Assembly: GCF_030247195.1 (NCBI RefSeq)
Contig: NC_080672.1
Coordinates: 393,035,037-393,099,036, forward strand
From: Topomyia yanbarensis
Lineage: Eukaryota; Arthropoda; Insecta; Diptera; Culicidae
DNA: 64,000 bases
Direction: 5' to 3'
The notes below the pieces were generated by a model. It saw only the letters and a program-made list of their open reading frames with translations, was not told the origin of the DNA and did no database searches. The position numbers were made by a program, and so were the translations under genes. This document shows positions 23,560 through 33,975 of the stretch, piece after piece; positions within the stretch are counted from its first letter, which is position 1, and each line of letters begins with the position of its first letter.

Positions 23560-24490
23560 GAATCGCGAATACACTGCGGCGTTCCGAAAACTGCGTTACA
23601 AATGCCTTAAAACCTTTGAAAAAAAGGAAACACACAAAAAAACAAGAAAACATCTACAGCAGCTAACCATCGTATTGCATTTTTTGCGAAATCTGATCCA
23701 TTCGCGTCATCCAAGACCAATTCAGCACAAATTGGAAAAGTGGTAGATCCGAGAACAGTTCACTGTAAACCGTAAAATTCCAATCTTCCAGAAATAATTG
23801 CTAAGAAGGTTCCACTTTTTCGAAGCCAAAGCCTTTGAAGAAAAATGCAATTTGTTTTTCAACAGCGTTAATGGGCCTGGTTCAGAAGGAATCAAAAAAT
23901 GGCGACATATCCTTCGAAGGGACTAATCAAAGGTAAACCTGTTTTTCTCCGATGCACAACGAAACGTTAAACGTCCAAATTGCAAACAGTTTGATCTGCG
24001 ACACACGCAAAATATGGTAAAGCACGGAGGCGAGAACAATGAGGTTTGGGGCTTGCTTTTCGTGGAATGGCGCAGGTCCTATTCTTCGCAACGCTACTAT
24101 AATGGCAAGATTTGAATGCAAGGTTAAAGGATGGACATCCTAAAGGATGTCATGCAGTCCTATGCCAAAGATAACGTGCCTTTACATGACAGTTTCAGCA
24201 AGATATTGACCAAAAACACACATCGAAGTATGTAAAGGAATGATTTCGGGATAATAAAGTGACTATAATTTCGGACCATGCCAATCTCCTGTCATCAATC
24301 CCGTAGAAAATTTACGGAATGTATTTAAAAAGAAGTTATTCGATGGAAATTTCACAAATAACGAACGTTTGTGGGAAACAGCTTAAAGGAATGCTACCCT
24401 ATACCAACGGAAATTTATCAGCGTTTGAATGACTCAATTCCAAGACAAATGGATGAAAATTGGTTGAATAAGGGAGCTTATACAGGTTAC
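23560..24490 (+). pseudogene. Tc1-like transposase, heavily decayed
   Basis: Pieces of a Tc1 transposase can be read in all three plus frames: an N-terminal HTH-like part near 23560-23740, a KWRHIL.RDESKVNLFFSD piece near 23900 (catalytic D context), a NMVKHGG piece near 24010, and a block like QQDID.KHTSKYVKE.FRDNK near 24195-24260 holding the position of the second catalytic D. After that come the PIEN-like region (with a stop) and a C-terminal IPRQMDENW piece near 24440. There are many frameshifts and stops, so it cannot be active. Confidence 0.75.
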
Positions 24491-25039
24491 TAGTTGTTAA
24501 AAATGTTGAAGTCTTAAAATGATTGGATTTGAAAAATTTTAATGCAATAGATACACCTATTTCATTGACCAGGTACTTTTTTGGATTTCATGGAGAAGAA
24601 AGAGTTGCGACAAAGCATAACATTTAATTTACAAATGAAAGTGTTCTTTTTCATATTGACGACTGTGCCTAACTATAAAATATTTGAATATAAAAATATT
24701 TTTAGAGAAAACTCAAAATTTCATGTATTTTTATCTCACACCTATTTTATTGACCAGCAGTGTATGTTCAACTTCGACGGTGTTCATGGTGAAAAACTTC
24801 TAACAAATTTCAATTGATTCGCTGTCTTCGAAGAAGTTGTAGGCAATCAAATTATATTTCTTTCTAAATTATACTTTGTGAGTATGCTTCTAGGGTAGAC
24901 TGACTGTTAAAACAATAATAAATTTCTTTACCACAAATTTCCTATTGATGTATCTATTAACAACATTCACATTAATATCAAGTTAACACATGGAGAAAAA
25001 AAGATAACAAATTAGCATTTTTGAATATCATTGTAACAA

Positions 25040-25198
25040 AAGGAAGGGAAATCCTTGGCTCATATTTGGAGAAAAAAATTGTTCTACACATACTATCAGT
25101 TCTCAACCGTTATTAAGTTATTGAACTTTTTGTGTCAAAAACTTAGTTGTCTTAAAATAGCTCTAACTCAAAAAGTATACTATGTATTTCAATTTTTT
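25040..25198 (-). repeat. inverse copy of 30500-30660
   Basis: On the minus strand this matches the plus-strand segment that precedes the Penelope-like RT fragment: TTTTTGAGTTAGAG..., CACAAAAAGTTCAATAAC, TATGTGTAGAAC.ATTTTTTTCTCCAAATATGA. It abuts the left inverted end of the next structure. Confidence 0.65.
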
Positions 25199-25524
25199 TG
25201 ACGTAGGACTACGTGTTTGTTTTCGATATGGGGGTGCACGTTGCAAATTCTACAAAAATGGTATGTAACGAAAAGTGGTCCAATTTTAAACGCATATAAT
25301 TTAGCCATCTCACGATAAATTTTCAATTTTTTTGCGCATATCGCCCCGATATACTTCTAAGAATAGATTCCAATAGATAAACCCAAAGATTTTTGATATC
25401 ATGGCATTAAAAATTTAAATAATGAGCAACCTAGTCAAAATATCGCGCATTTACACACAGAAGATAACGCTTCCCTAGTCCAGCACGACAGATTTGTGTA
25501 CCTAGCGCGCTACGCTTCTATGAA

Positions 25525-25606
25525 TGACGTCATCATCGACTATTTAAACGGACGGATTTCGCCAGTGCAGCTCAGTTGCCTGTTGAGCGGCAGACAAAGC
25601 AGGTCA
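25525..25606 (+). promoter_or_regulatory. core promoter in left arm, facing right
   Basis: CRE palindrome TGACGTCA (25525-25532), TATA-type TATTTAAA (25541-25548) and arthropod initiator TCAGTT (25572-25577). The distance from TATA start to initiator A is 33 bases. A GGTCA that fits the DPE consensus lies near +29. This is a complete RNA polymerase II core promoter on paper. Confidence 0.55.
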
Positions 25607-25833
25607 CTGCGTTTTGTGTTTTCACAGCCAGTGTAGCTGAGTTAGAAGTCCGTTACACTGCCTATGGTCATGTGGAGGTACGCTACTCAGTGAATGCGAC
25701 TGTGCTTGCCGTTCAAACACTATGCCATCTTTTGTGTTGTGCTCGTTTCCAGCACACTTTTATGTATAATTATTCGTACACAAAATAGTTTGTACATGCG
25801 AGCTCCTTTTGCAAACGCGGTTTACATAGTGTC

Positions 25834-26002
25834 GTGGCATTTTTTTTCAATTATAGAGGTTTTAACCTTAAGGTCATTCGCCTCTTCGGGTTAGAAAAAT
25901 CACTTAGGAAAAATTTCAAACCCTATGTGCGGGGTCGGGACTCGAACCCAGGTGCGCTGCGTACAAGGCAATCGATTTACCAATACGCTACGCCCACTCC
26001 CT
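25834..26002 (-). mobile_element. tRNA-derived SINE, Feilai-like
   Basis: Read on the minus strand it begins with a tRNA-like head (AGTGGGCGTAGCGTATTGGTAAA, an A-box region) and has a perfect B box, GGTTCGAGTCC, then a body ending AATTGAAAAAAAATG. This is the Pol III promoter layout of tRNA SINEs. A shorter relative is at 33850-33975. Feilai is the Aedes SINE I think of; family membership is unverified. Confidence 0.75.
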
Positions 26003-27539
26003 GTCGTGGTATTAGTTGTCTCTTTCGCTCTACCCATCATCATCAGCGTTGATTCATTTTTCTTTGTGCGCTTGGGTTTAACGTTTGAGTCGAATGTGTA
26101 GGTACCCTGTCAAAAAAAATGCGGACGAACATGGTCAGGTGATTTAAAAAGTTTGACGTTTGACTCAACTCGCCTGTGCTAATTGCCCCTAGGAACAAAT
26201 TTTTAATACTTAGACAAATTTTCTGGCGGCTGAAATGGACTTGGTTGTTTTTTGCGTTTTTCAAACATGGCGGTTCATGTTTGACTTAAGTTTAAAATTG
26301 TTTTTTTTTAAACAATTGGCGTGTTCCCGCTTGTATTTTGTTTGTTTAGTGCACTTAATTTAGCCAACGAATGTGGGAAATTGTGGAATCGTGTGTAAGT
26401 ATAGTGGAACAAGATCTCTGAGTCTAAATGAAAGTCAGATTGTGGTAAGTTTTGGTGTGCAATACGAATTTCACCATCGATTCTTCCTGATGGTGATTAC
26501 CTAGTGTACCGATAAATTTATGTGAGTAGATAGTGAATCCGAAAATAATTATTATTTTTAATTTTCATATCAGGCAATTAAGGGCGATTAAATGGCGCGT
26601 TCCCTGGGCGATTTAGGGGCTATTTAAGGGCGGGTAGCGCGGCAAAAAAATGACGGCGGCAAATCGCCCAAATATTGCATATAAAATAGCCCCCTAATTG
26701 CCAGCAAATTGTAGGGCAATTAGCGCATCCGAGTTGGCAAATAGCCCCCCGCTAGCCAGCAACTTGCCCTTTTTGACTGGGTAGTTAGATCTAGTTTGTT
26801 ACTAAATTGCACAACGAAAGTTTATTATTTACGGTCGATCAATTCATTGATTCATTTTCCCTTCACGTGATTCATTTCCACTCAGCCTATAGTATTTTGA
26901 TTCTACTAATAGGTACATACTACAAAGTCTATTTATGAATGAATACACTGCCACTTGAAAAACCGTTGCAAAAACGTTTTCGATTCTTGTATATTTATAG
27001 TTTCGATATATGATTAAGACCACTGCATTCGCTATACAGCGCAAATTCGTTAGTTGCACCCAAAACTCGGCCGTAATACCTTTACGGTAATAAGAAAAAA
27101 AATGCTCTAATAGCAAGACGTTTCATGCTAAAACGGTCACAACAAAAAAAATTTCAAACGGCAATACCAACATATTCAAATCTTCTCTGCGTCGCACTCA
27201 TGTTTCATCAATTCTTATTCAATACATATTATCGCGTCGGATTGTCTGGAAGTGTGTAGCACTTCGCTTGTCATTGTATTGCGCATCAAGTGAAGTGAAC
27301 ACTATGTGGACAAAGACGAGATTCGATTTTCTCTACACGACACATTCCGTATTTGAAGATCGGCTCACACTCGGCTAGCTTCAAAGCACAGTCAGAAAAA
27401 AACGACTCGGAATAGTGGTGGGGTATTTCGGCTGGTGTTAAATTGCAATTTCTTTTCTATCACGGACGTTAACAGCAAGGCAGCGACTGCATAAAACATG
27501 AACAGTCCTTCCCTTCATGTATGGGAAGCAAGACCTATG
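26003..27539. other. no gene seen; GC-rich repeat patch
   Basis: Non-coding. At about 26570-26770 there is a patch with repeated and inverted GGGCGATTAA/AATCGCCC and AATAGCCCCC motifs that looks like a degenerate MITE. No supported gene. Confidence 0.45.
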
Positions 27540-27775
27540 GTTTGGATCCACGTATCCGAACCGAGGGTCCAGATCCAGTCACTTGTCTGGATCTAAGCAC
27601 CAGGTCTGGGTCTGGTTCAGGTCCGGACTTGGTAAGGGGAAAAGGGGATGGGCTAGATCCGGGTACTGGTCCAGATCCGGGAGCTGGTTCGGATCTGGGC
27701 ACGTGTCTGGATCCGGGAGGTCTGGATTTGGGGACTGGTCCGGATCTGGCAGCTAGGCCGGATCCGGAAACCGCC
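27540..27775. repeat. minisatellite, GGATCYGG-rich
   Basis: Irregular tandem units of about 12-30 bases built on CTGGTCC(A/G)GATC(T/C)GG, for example GGTCCAGATCCGGGAGCTGG. Frames through it give Gly/Ser- or Asp/Pro-rich low-complexity strings on either strand, which I do not regard as genes. Confidence 0.75.
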
Positions 27776-28165
27776 TAAACTATTTATTCCACTATCAAAC
27801 CTACCCAGTAAAAATCCGTAATTCTGGCTGGTTTCTGCCAATATTGGGGCAGATTCCAGCCTGAATTTGGTCAGAGATCCGCCAGGATTCCGGTTGGTTT
27901 GACTCGGTACTAATACTATCATAGCAATCGACCGAATTATCCTACATCCGAACAGAGCCGAGGTTGACACATACTGAAAAAGTGTTTGATTGTGTGATGC
28001 GCATACATGAACAGCAACCGAAATTCGTCATTCCACCGTTTACTACCTTTGCGGGAATATGAGTTTAATACCGCAATGCGCAACTACGTGGTCTGTTACC
28101 GAAAACACAATAGAATCTTACCCAAAAGTAATAGAAACATACCCGTCGGATTTTGGGTGTGGGTG

Positions 28166-28810
28166 TTCGTTAGTTGGGTGTTCGCTAGTTGGGGCATGCC
28201 CCAACTAAAAGACACTCTTATGTCAAAACTGAAAGTCAAAAACTGATTGACGTTTGAATGTCATTGATTTCAAGGGGTTCATTGGTTGATTTCTGTGGCG
28301 AACCAGAAAAAATCATACTTTTAAATTCAATGGAATTTTATTTTTTGAATTCATATTTCGGAATGATTTTAGTGAAATAAATGTGTTAAATATTTCACTT
28401 CTTCCATTCAGCATCAATTAGTTTGTGTCGCAGAGACGTTAGTTTAGTAACTTTTGAAGGTCAAAATTCAATCACATTATCCAATCTTTTTTAGCTAGTG
28501 GCAACGTAGTATGTTTGTGCTTTATCGGCTTTTTCCCGACGGTGTATCCATTTCCTGTTTTATGTGAAGAAATTTATCAAAAAATAATTGATGGCAAAAA
28601 GAACATTAATGACATACTTTGTCACAAAAAACAACTTTAAACTGGAAGGAAACAGCCAACTTTTGTGAATTGTAAAATATTTCTGTTTGTTTTTTATGAA
28701 AGAAAACAAAAAATCAGCGTTTCCCTTGGGTAATTTTCGTCAGCTGTCAGTTGCCCCAATTAACGGATACGATTCGCTAGTTGGGGCGCAGTCGTGACCC
28801 AACTAACGAA
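28166..28810. mobile_element. MITE with TTCGTTAGTTGGGT ends
   Basis: Perfect 14 bp inverted ends: TTCGTTAGTTGGGT at 28166-28179 and ACCCAACTAACGAA at 28797-28810. An inner TTCGCTAGTTGGGGC motif sits next to each end. 645 bp without coding capacity; target duplication not clear. Confidence 0.75.
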
Positions 28811-28854
28811 TTTGCGCTGTATTTGTATGCGTACTTTAGGAAAGTTACAATAAT

Positions 28855-31050
28855 GGCAAAATATAACTAGACCAAGCATTCTGGTCTATACATGAAATGT
28901 GATTATATTGTCTAAAATTTGATTTTTCTTCACTGGTCTGGGTTTTTTACCACACACAATCGAAAAGTTTTTAACAGCTAATCTTACGCTATAAAGATTT
29001 AGTTCCAGATATTAGTTCGGTCACAGTTTTCTGTCTTCTTTCTTCAGATTCGATCACCTACTACAAATGAAATGACCTGATAACCAAGTAGGTTTGTTTC
29101 AATATGTAATACTCGATGTTGATTGGTTGTGATTAAACCATATGTAAGAAATATATTTGATTTATTATTACTATAAATGTACTAAGAAAATAAATATTTT
29201 ACATTAAGTAGTATAGTCCTACGTCTACAGCTCGTGCAACTCCACAGGGCTGCTCCTTGTAGTTTTTGTATCCATTGGATTGGTGAGAAAATTTCCCATT
29301 GAATGATGTCCTCAAATGCTGAAACATGAGGTTAAGTAACCTTTTAACAGAAATTTATTTAAAATTTAACTATTTTGATCGATGTTTCGTTCATTTATGC
29401 TAATTCATTAATTTTAATAGTTAACATTACCATTTTAATAGTTCAGATTGTTAAGCTTGAAGAGCTACATAATTTGTTCTTTGACATGATACACTTTTGT
29501 TTTCATGTGTTTGGGTTATTGAACTTGGATATTTTTATCTCATTTTCACTAATACTAGCTCTTATTGGAAAAATATGGCACTTATTGTACCTTTTCTTAC
29601 TTTTGCTCGAAAGCCAGGAAAATTTTGCAGAGAAAAATGCATTAATACATTTCAGTTAATCGAATTTGGTATTCTTTTAGAAGTTAATTAGTTTAAAGTT
29701 AATTTTATCATTAGCATTTTCGTTATTTTCTTAAAATAGTAAATAATAGACATTATTATCATGGAATAAATGCATCTCAGAAAGTTCTACAACTTTTTCT
29801 TTGACGCCATTCAACTATCTCTTTTGGTTTCGAAGCAAAATCATTTTTATCACCTCGTTTCATATGCGAAAACAACGATTTCGATCCCACTACATTTGTG
29901 GTGAAGTCGTGCTGTGTTAACTATTAAATTGCAGTGAAACGAAAGGCGATAGGGATAAAGTGTCACATAACAAGTTATAGAGAATGTTAAGGGGCACCAA
30001 ATAAACAATAGTAACGATAAATTTATTTGATTAATGATTAGAATAATTACAAAACTCTCAAAAACGCTAATTTTGAGTTATTTTACTAGTAAAAAGTCAT
30101 TTAGTACACTTAACTAAAATATATTTGTACATACATCGAAAGTAATTTTCTCAGCTTTCCAATAAAGCCTTGGAAATAACGATATAAAGCATTTTTTTAG
30201 ATTAGAGTCTTTTAAGCATTTGCAAGTCGATTACAGGAAAAGTTTAGAAAGCAAATTACAAAGAAACGAGAAGAGATAGGAATAAGATATTGAAGAACAA
30301 ATTGTGAGTCGTTCTAAAATTCAACTTTTGGAGAATAGATATTGCTATAATCATAATTCATTATTTCGAGAAAATTAACAAAAAAATCATCAAAAACACC
30401 AACGAAGATATACTTTACAGCTATAAGATAATTAAAACTAATTAACTGAAAGATATGAGAACACTATTCAATAAGAAATTTTTTCACCTTTCCAATGGAT
30501 CTAAAAGATTTAAAATACAAAGTATATTTTTTGAGTTAGAGGTATTTCAAGATAAATAAGTTTTTCACACAAAAAGTTCAATAACTCTGTAACGGTTGAG
30601 ATTTGATGGTATGTGTAGAACGATTTTTTTCTCCAAATATGACAGTCAAGAGGTTCTTAATCATGAACCAAACACCCCTGTACCAAAAACTTCAAACTAT
30701 TCTTATCAGCATAAAATGGCAGCGTTCCATCACATGGTCCAAAGAATTCTTTGTTTACCACTCAGCGAAGAAGCAAAAATGAAAGAAACAGATTTTTTTT
30801 GTCAATGTCTAAGGTTCAACGGGAATCCAGAGCAAACCATCCAATCAATAATTCATAAAAAAACTACAAGGGGCAGCCCTATGGGGTTGCACGAGCTGTA
30901 GACGTAGGACTATACTACTTAATGTAAAATATTTATTTTCTTAGTACTTAGTGTGTGGGAAAAACACCCGTACCGGTGAAGAAAAATCAAATTTTAGACA
31001 ATATAATCATGTATAGACCAAGCTTTCTAGTTGCTCTCAAACAGATCCTA
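28855..31050. repeat. large imperfect inverted repeat around Penelope-like debris
   Basis: The left arms (about 28860-28965 and 29165-29290) are inverse copies of the contiguous right arms (about 30830-30955 and 30955-31045). For example, TAGTCCTACGTCTACAGCTCG on the left matches CGAGCTGTAGACGTAGGACTA on the right. About 200 bases (28966-29164) are extra on the left. The centre (29290-30500) is AT-rich without a gene. Confidence 0.65.
30640..30901 (+). pseudogene. Penelope-like element RT fragment
   Basis: A plus-strand frame with HKMAAFHHMVQRILCLPLS followed by EEA..KE...........NG........II.KK. In Penelope-like retroelements, the stretch just after the RT palm has the pattern HK.A.F.SM..RL...PL, followed by a spaced NGY and a basic end. 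The frame stops at 30899-30901 without the GIY-YIG endonuclease that should follow. Only this linker part is preserved. Confidence 0.65.
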
Positions 31051-31170
31051 AAAGTTCAAACACCCTTGGATAACCCTAAGTTTGTAGATGTGTTTTGATG
31101 CCACAGGATTGTAAAATGGTTAATATTACGTCATGAAAATTCAAATCTTCCGTGACATTTTTTTTTTGTC

Positions 31171-31279
31171 TGCAAAATGCCCTGTGTGTATGCAAAGCTC
31201 ATGATTTGTTGGGATATTAGCATTGATCGGAAAAATGCTTTCCAACGCTGCGCATTGCATACATACAGGACATTTTGCA
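31171..31279. repeat. 25 bp inverted pair, 59 base loop
   Basis: TGCAAAATGCCCTGTGTGTATGCAA (31171-31195) pairs with 31255-31279 with two changes. It may be a tiny MITE or a foldable RNA; no further support. Confidence 0.5.
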
Positions 31280-31720
31280 AATCACCAGAAGCTGTTCATT
31301 TTACCACCGCCACATGTTCAATTTACCCACTCGCTATAAACATGTTTCATTTTTGGACATAGTTAGAAATCAAGAATCATGTTTGAAAAAATGTGTTTAT
31401 GACGAAGTATTTTTACCAGATATGTACAAAACATGCCTAACAAAAAACATATAAGGTGATTGTAATATCTCATTCACTTATTAGTTAGAAAATAATACAT
31501 TACTTAATTTCAAGCGCAAATAGCAAATACATGTGCAAGTTAAACCAAAAATTTACTGGTAACATTACAGCGGCATTTAGGAAGCAGTTGGAGCGGTCGC
31601 CTGTTGGACGACACAGTGTAGCGTCCCTCCACAGCCAGTGTAACGGACTTCTAACTCAGCTACACTGGCTGTAAAAATCACAGCGCAGTGATCTGCTTCG
31701 CCAGCCGTTCAACAGGGAAC

Positions 31721-32101
31721 TAGTGATGTCTTTTTTTACTCGATTAACGCAAATAATCGATTAATTTCTAAAATAATCGAAAAATCAATAATCGATTACA
31801 AGCTTTCGGTATAATCGAGCAAATCGAGTAGCTGATGTCAATTAATCGAGAGCATAATTAATAAAGGGTGGCATTGAAAACGAAAGTCGCAGAGCAAAAA
31901 AATATGACCAGACTTCTCCAAATTTTTCAAAATGTGTCGAGCGACCTGTTTTTTTTTTGGTTGACAACCTAGGATTTACTAAGTAATCGATTATTGATTT
32001 TTATCGATTATTTTTGTCGATTAATCGAATGAATTAATCAATCTCTCAAATATTATTCGATTAACGGATAATCGATTATTTGCAAAAATCAGACATCACT
32101 A
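31721..32101. mobile_element. hAT-type MITE with 8 bp target duplication
   Basis: Ends TAGTGATGTCT and AGACATCACTA are perfect inverted repeats, flanked by CAGGGAAC at 31713-31720 and 32102-32109. The 8 bp duplication and the TAGTG terminus fit hAT. The interior is rich in ATCGATTA motifs and has no gene. It has landed a few bases downstream of the initiator in the right arm of the 25199-32487 structure. Confidence 0.85.
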
Positions 32102-32109
32102 CAGGGAAC

Positions 32110-32162
32110 TGAGCGTGTCTGGCCAAGTCCGTTCTTTAAATAGTCGATGATGACGTCATTCA
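32110..32162 (-). promoter_or_regulatory. core promoter in right arm, facing left
   Basis: On the minus strand: TGACGTCA, then TATTTAAA, then TCAGTT, with TATA start to initiator A about 32 bases. It is the mirror copy of the promoter at 25525-25606. The hAT MITE at 31721-32101 separates it from its former downstream sequence. Confidence 0.5.
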
Positions 32163-32631
32163 TAGAAGCGTAGCGCGCTAGGTACACCAATCTGTCGTAC
32201 AGGGCTTGGGAAGCGCTATCTTCTGTGTGTTAATGCACGATATTTTGACAAGGTTGTATATTATTTAATTTTTTAATGCTATGATATCAAAAATCTTTGG
32301 GTTTATCTGTTGGAATCTATTCTTAGAAGTATTTCGGGGCGATTTGTGCAAAAAATTTGAGGATTTATCGTGAGATGGCTGAATTATAAGGGTTTAAAAT
32401 TGGACCACTTTTCGTTACATACCATTTTTTGTAGAATTTGCAGAGTGCACCCCCATATCGAAAACAAAGACGTAGTCCTACGTCAAAACAAGATGTCTAA
32501 CAAACAATCTCTCATAACCTTAATTCTAATAACCGAGAATTTAAATAGGACAGCATAAGATTTCAACAAAAATACGGCTTATCCCCTTAGACAAAAATTA
32601 ATTTGTTGTTGTGGTTCTTGTGTTTAGTAGT

Positions 32632-32752
32632 AGCCCTCCGGCACTCGCGTGTATGGCTCCCCGATTGAGCAGACGCTGGTGCTGAAAGAAGATTTCGCTA
32701 GAGTTTCTGAAGGTGTTGCACTAAATGCAACGGCGTGAGTTCCGGAGGGTTA
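32632..32752. mobile_element. small MITE with CCCTCCGGCACTCG ends, copy 1
   Basis: Starts AGCCCTCCGGCACTCGCG and ends GAGTTCCGGAGGGTTAA, inverted repeats about 120 bases apart. A second copy in opposite orientation is at about 35086-35200, and the two share an internal AGATTTCGCTAGAGTTTC segment. Here it interrupts the Penelope GIY-YIG fragment. Confidence 0.65.
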
Positions 32753-32890
32753 ATAGCTTCCTTGGAAGCTTTTGCGATTTCAGCGATGTGCTTCTCAAAC
32801 CGAATTTCTAGTGTTGTCTTAGTTTGTCCAATATAAATTTTATCACAATGAGAACATAATATTTTGTATACCCCAGAATTGCGAAACACT
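32753..32890 (-). pseudogene. GIY-YIG endonuclease fragment of a Penelope-like element
   Basis: On the minus strand the frame reads GVYKILCSHCDKIYIGQTKT and on, with the GIY...YIG signature of the endonuclease that ends Penelope-like RT proteins, the paired cysteines (C..C) between the two motifs, and a following R...H position. A TGA precedes the domain in this frame, and the downstream end is cut by the MITE at 32632-32752. It is a remnant. Confidence 0.7.
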
Positions 32891-33274
32891 CATTTGGATC
32901 TTTAGTGGATCTCGATATCGATTTAAGTTGGTAGTTTGTAGATTACCATGTCACTTCAAATCTAAGGCAGCAGAACATGCCTTGGCAGAACAATACGGCT
33001 TAACTACCGAAGATATAAAAATTAAACGTCAAACTTCTAATCCATCCTGGTTTTCAGTACATAAGGCGGTACAGAGGAAATTTTCTTGATACTGATACAA
33101 ACACTGATGAAGGCTGCAAGTCGTAGCCGAAATACGTATCTGTGATATTAAAGTGTATTTTAAATTATAAGTGTGTCTGTTTAAAGCAGGACAAGTGTAA
33201 TAATTTAAAACTGATTGCATTTTTTAATATAACATAATGGATTTAAAACGGAAGACTTTGTTTAGTGTTTAATA
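32891..33274. other. retroelement debris
   Basis: A short plus-strand frame (about 32950-33090) with regular codon use ends near 33088. It is followed by ACTGATGAAGGCTGCAAGTCGTAGCCGAAATACG, a type of tail seen after Penelope-like genes. I cannot place it firmly. Confidence 0.35.
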
Positions 33275-33657
33275 CAGTGAAGACCCGATTTTATCTACCC
33301 CCAATTTCATCAGCTTTTTGACCCGATTTTATCAGCCTCGTATAAAAATTGATAGTTGGTAGTTTGATGGCTCTAGCAGACGAACCAAATTGAATTCGTG
33401 TGAGCATATTTTTCTTATCTTAGAGATCCGAAATATGCATATTTTTTTTTAAATTTTGCGCTGTCGGATCCCCTTAAGGGAAATTTAAACTAAATAATCA
33501 GGAAAGGTTATGAGGATATATCCAGAGACCAAAGAGAATTATTTTAAGAGCTTCGGTTTCTTAAAAAGAAAGAAAAATATATGTCCCCATTTTGTCAATG
33601 TCCCCGTTTTATCAGCCTAAAATTCACCAAGGGGCTGATAAAAATGGGTCTTTACTG
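33275..33657. mobile_element. pogo/Tc1-type MITE with TA duplication
   Basis: Starts CAGTGAAGACCCGATTTTATC and ends GATAAAAATGGGTCTTTACTG, flanked by TA (33273-33274 and 33658-33659). CAGT-type ends with a TA target fit the pogo/Tigger group of Tc1/mariner. Internal copies of the CCCGATTTTATCAGCC motif are present. No transposase. Confidence 0.75.
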
Positions 33658-33849
33658 TATAACATTCTATTAAGTCGCTCAAAAACAGTGCTTTTTAAAG
33701 TGTTGTCTTAGTATTGCTCATTTTGCAAGCACTCGTTAAAGCCATACGAGAAAATGGAGTAGCAAAGCCTCCTGAAATTCGAGCCTAAGATTAAAATTTC
33801 TGTGATAAAGAAAAGCTATACAATTTTTCAAACAATTATTTTTATTTTT

Positions 33850-33975
33850 TTTTAGTTTTATTTTGATTGTAGAAGTTTTATCCTTAGGGTCCTACACCTC
33901 TTTTCAGGCTAGAGAAATCTCTTTTGGAAAAATATCTAACCCTATGTGCAGAGCTACGCACTACGCTATGCCCGT
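33850..33975 (-). mobile_element. SINE fragment related to 25834-26002
   Basis: On the minus strand it shares the ATAGGGTTAGATATTTTTCC...AGAGATTTCTCTAGCC...AAGGATAAAA body with the SINE at 25834-26002. The tRNA-like head is degraded and the B box is not intact. Confidence 0.5.

Larger units (their letters stand above)
21151..24762 (+). mobile_element. Tc1-like DNA transposon with IR/DR ends, dead
   Basis: Outer ends CACTGCTGGCCAATAAAATAGGTGTG (from 21151) and its reverse complement with few changes (to 24762) are flanked by TA (21149-21150, 24763-24764), the Tc1/mariner target. A second, diverged copy of the end motif lies about 200 bases inside each end (about 21349-21375 and 24549-24575). 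This is the doubled IR/DR layout known from Sleeping Beauty-like Tc1 elements. The decayed transposase lies at 23560-24490. At 3.6 kb the element is about twice the usual length, because other repeats sit in its left half. Confidence 0.85.
25199..32487. mobile_element. 7.3 kb structure with about 0.5 kb terminal inverted repeats
   Basis: The left arm (about 25199-25690) starts GACGTAGGACTACGT and GATATGGGGGTGCAC. It recurs inverted on the right (about 31605-32487), ending GTGCACCCCCATATCG...GTCCTACGTC. The right arm is longer only because a hAT MITE (31721-32101) is inserted. Both arms carry TGACGTCA, TATTTAAA and TCAGTT in promoter-like order, facing inward. The interior holds a SINE, other MITEs and Penelope-like debris, but no intact transposase. 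I cannot assign a superfamily and see no sure target duplication. It may be a large non-autonomous DNA element or a Penelope-type pair of inverted pseudo-LTRs. Confidence 0.6.

Noticed and set aside
27517..27778. Gly/Ser-rich and Asp/Pro-rich protein frames
   Set aside because: Low-complexity translation of a minisatellite, open in several frames and on both strands.
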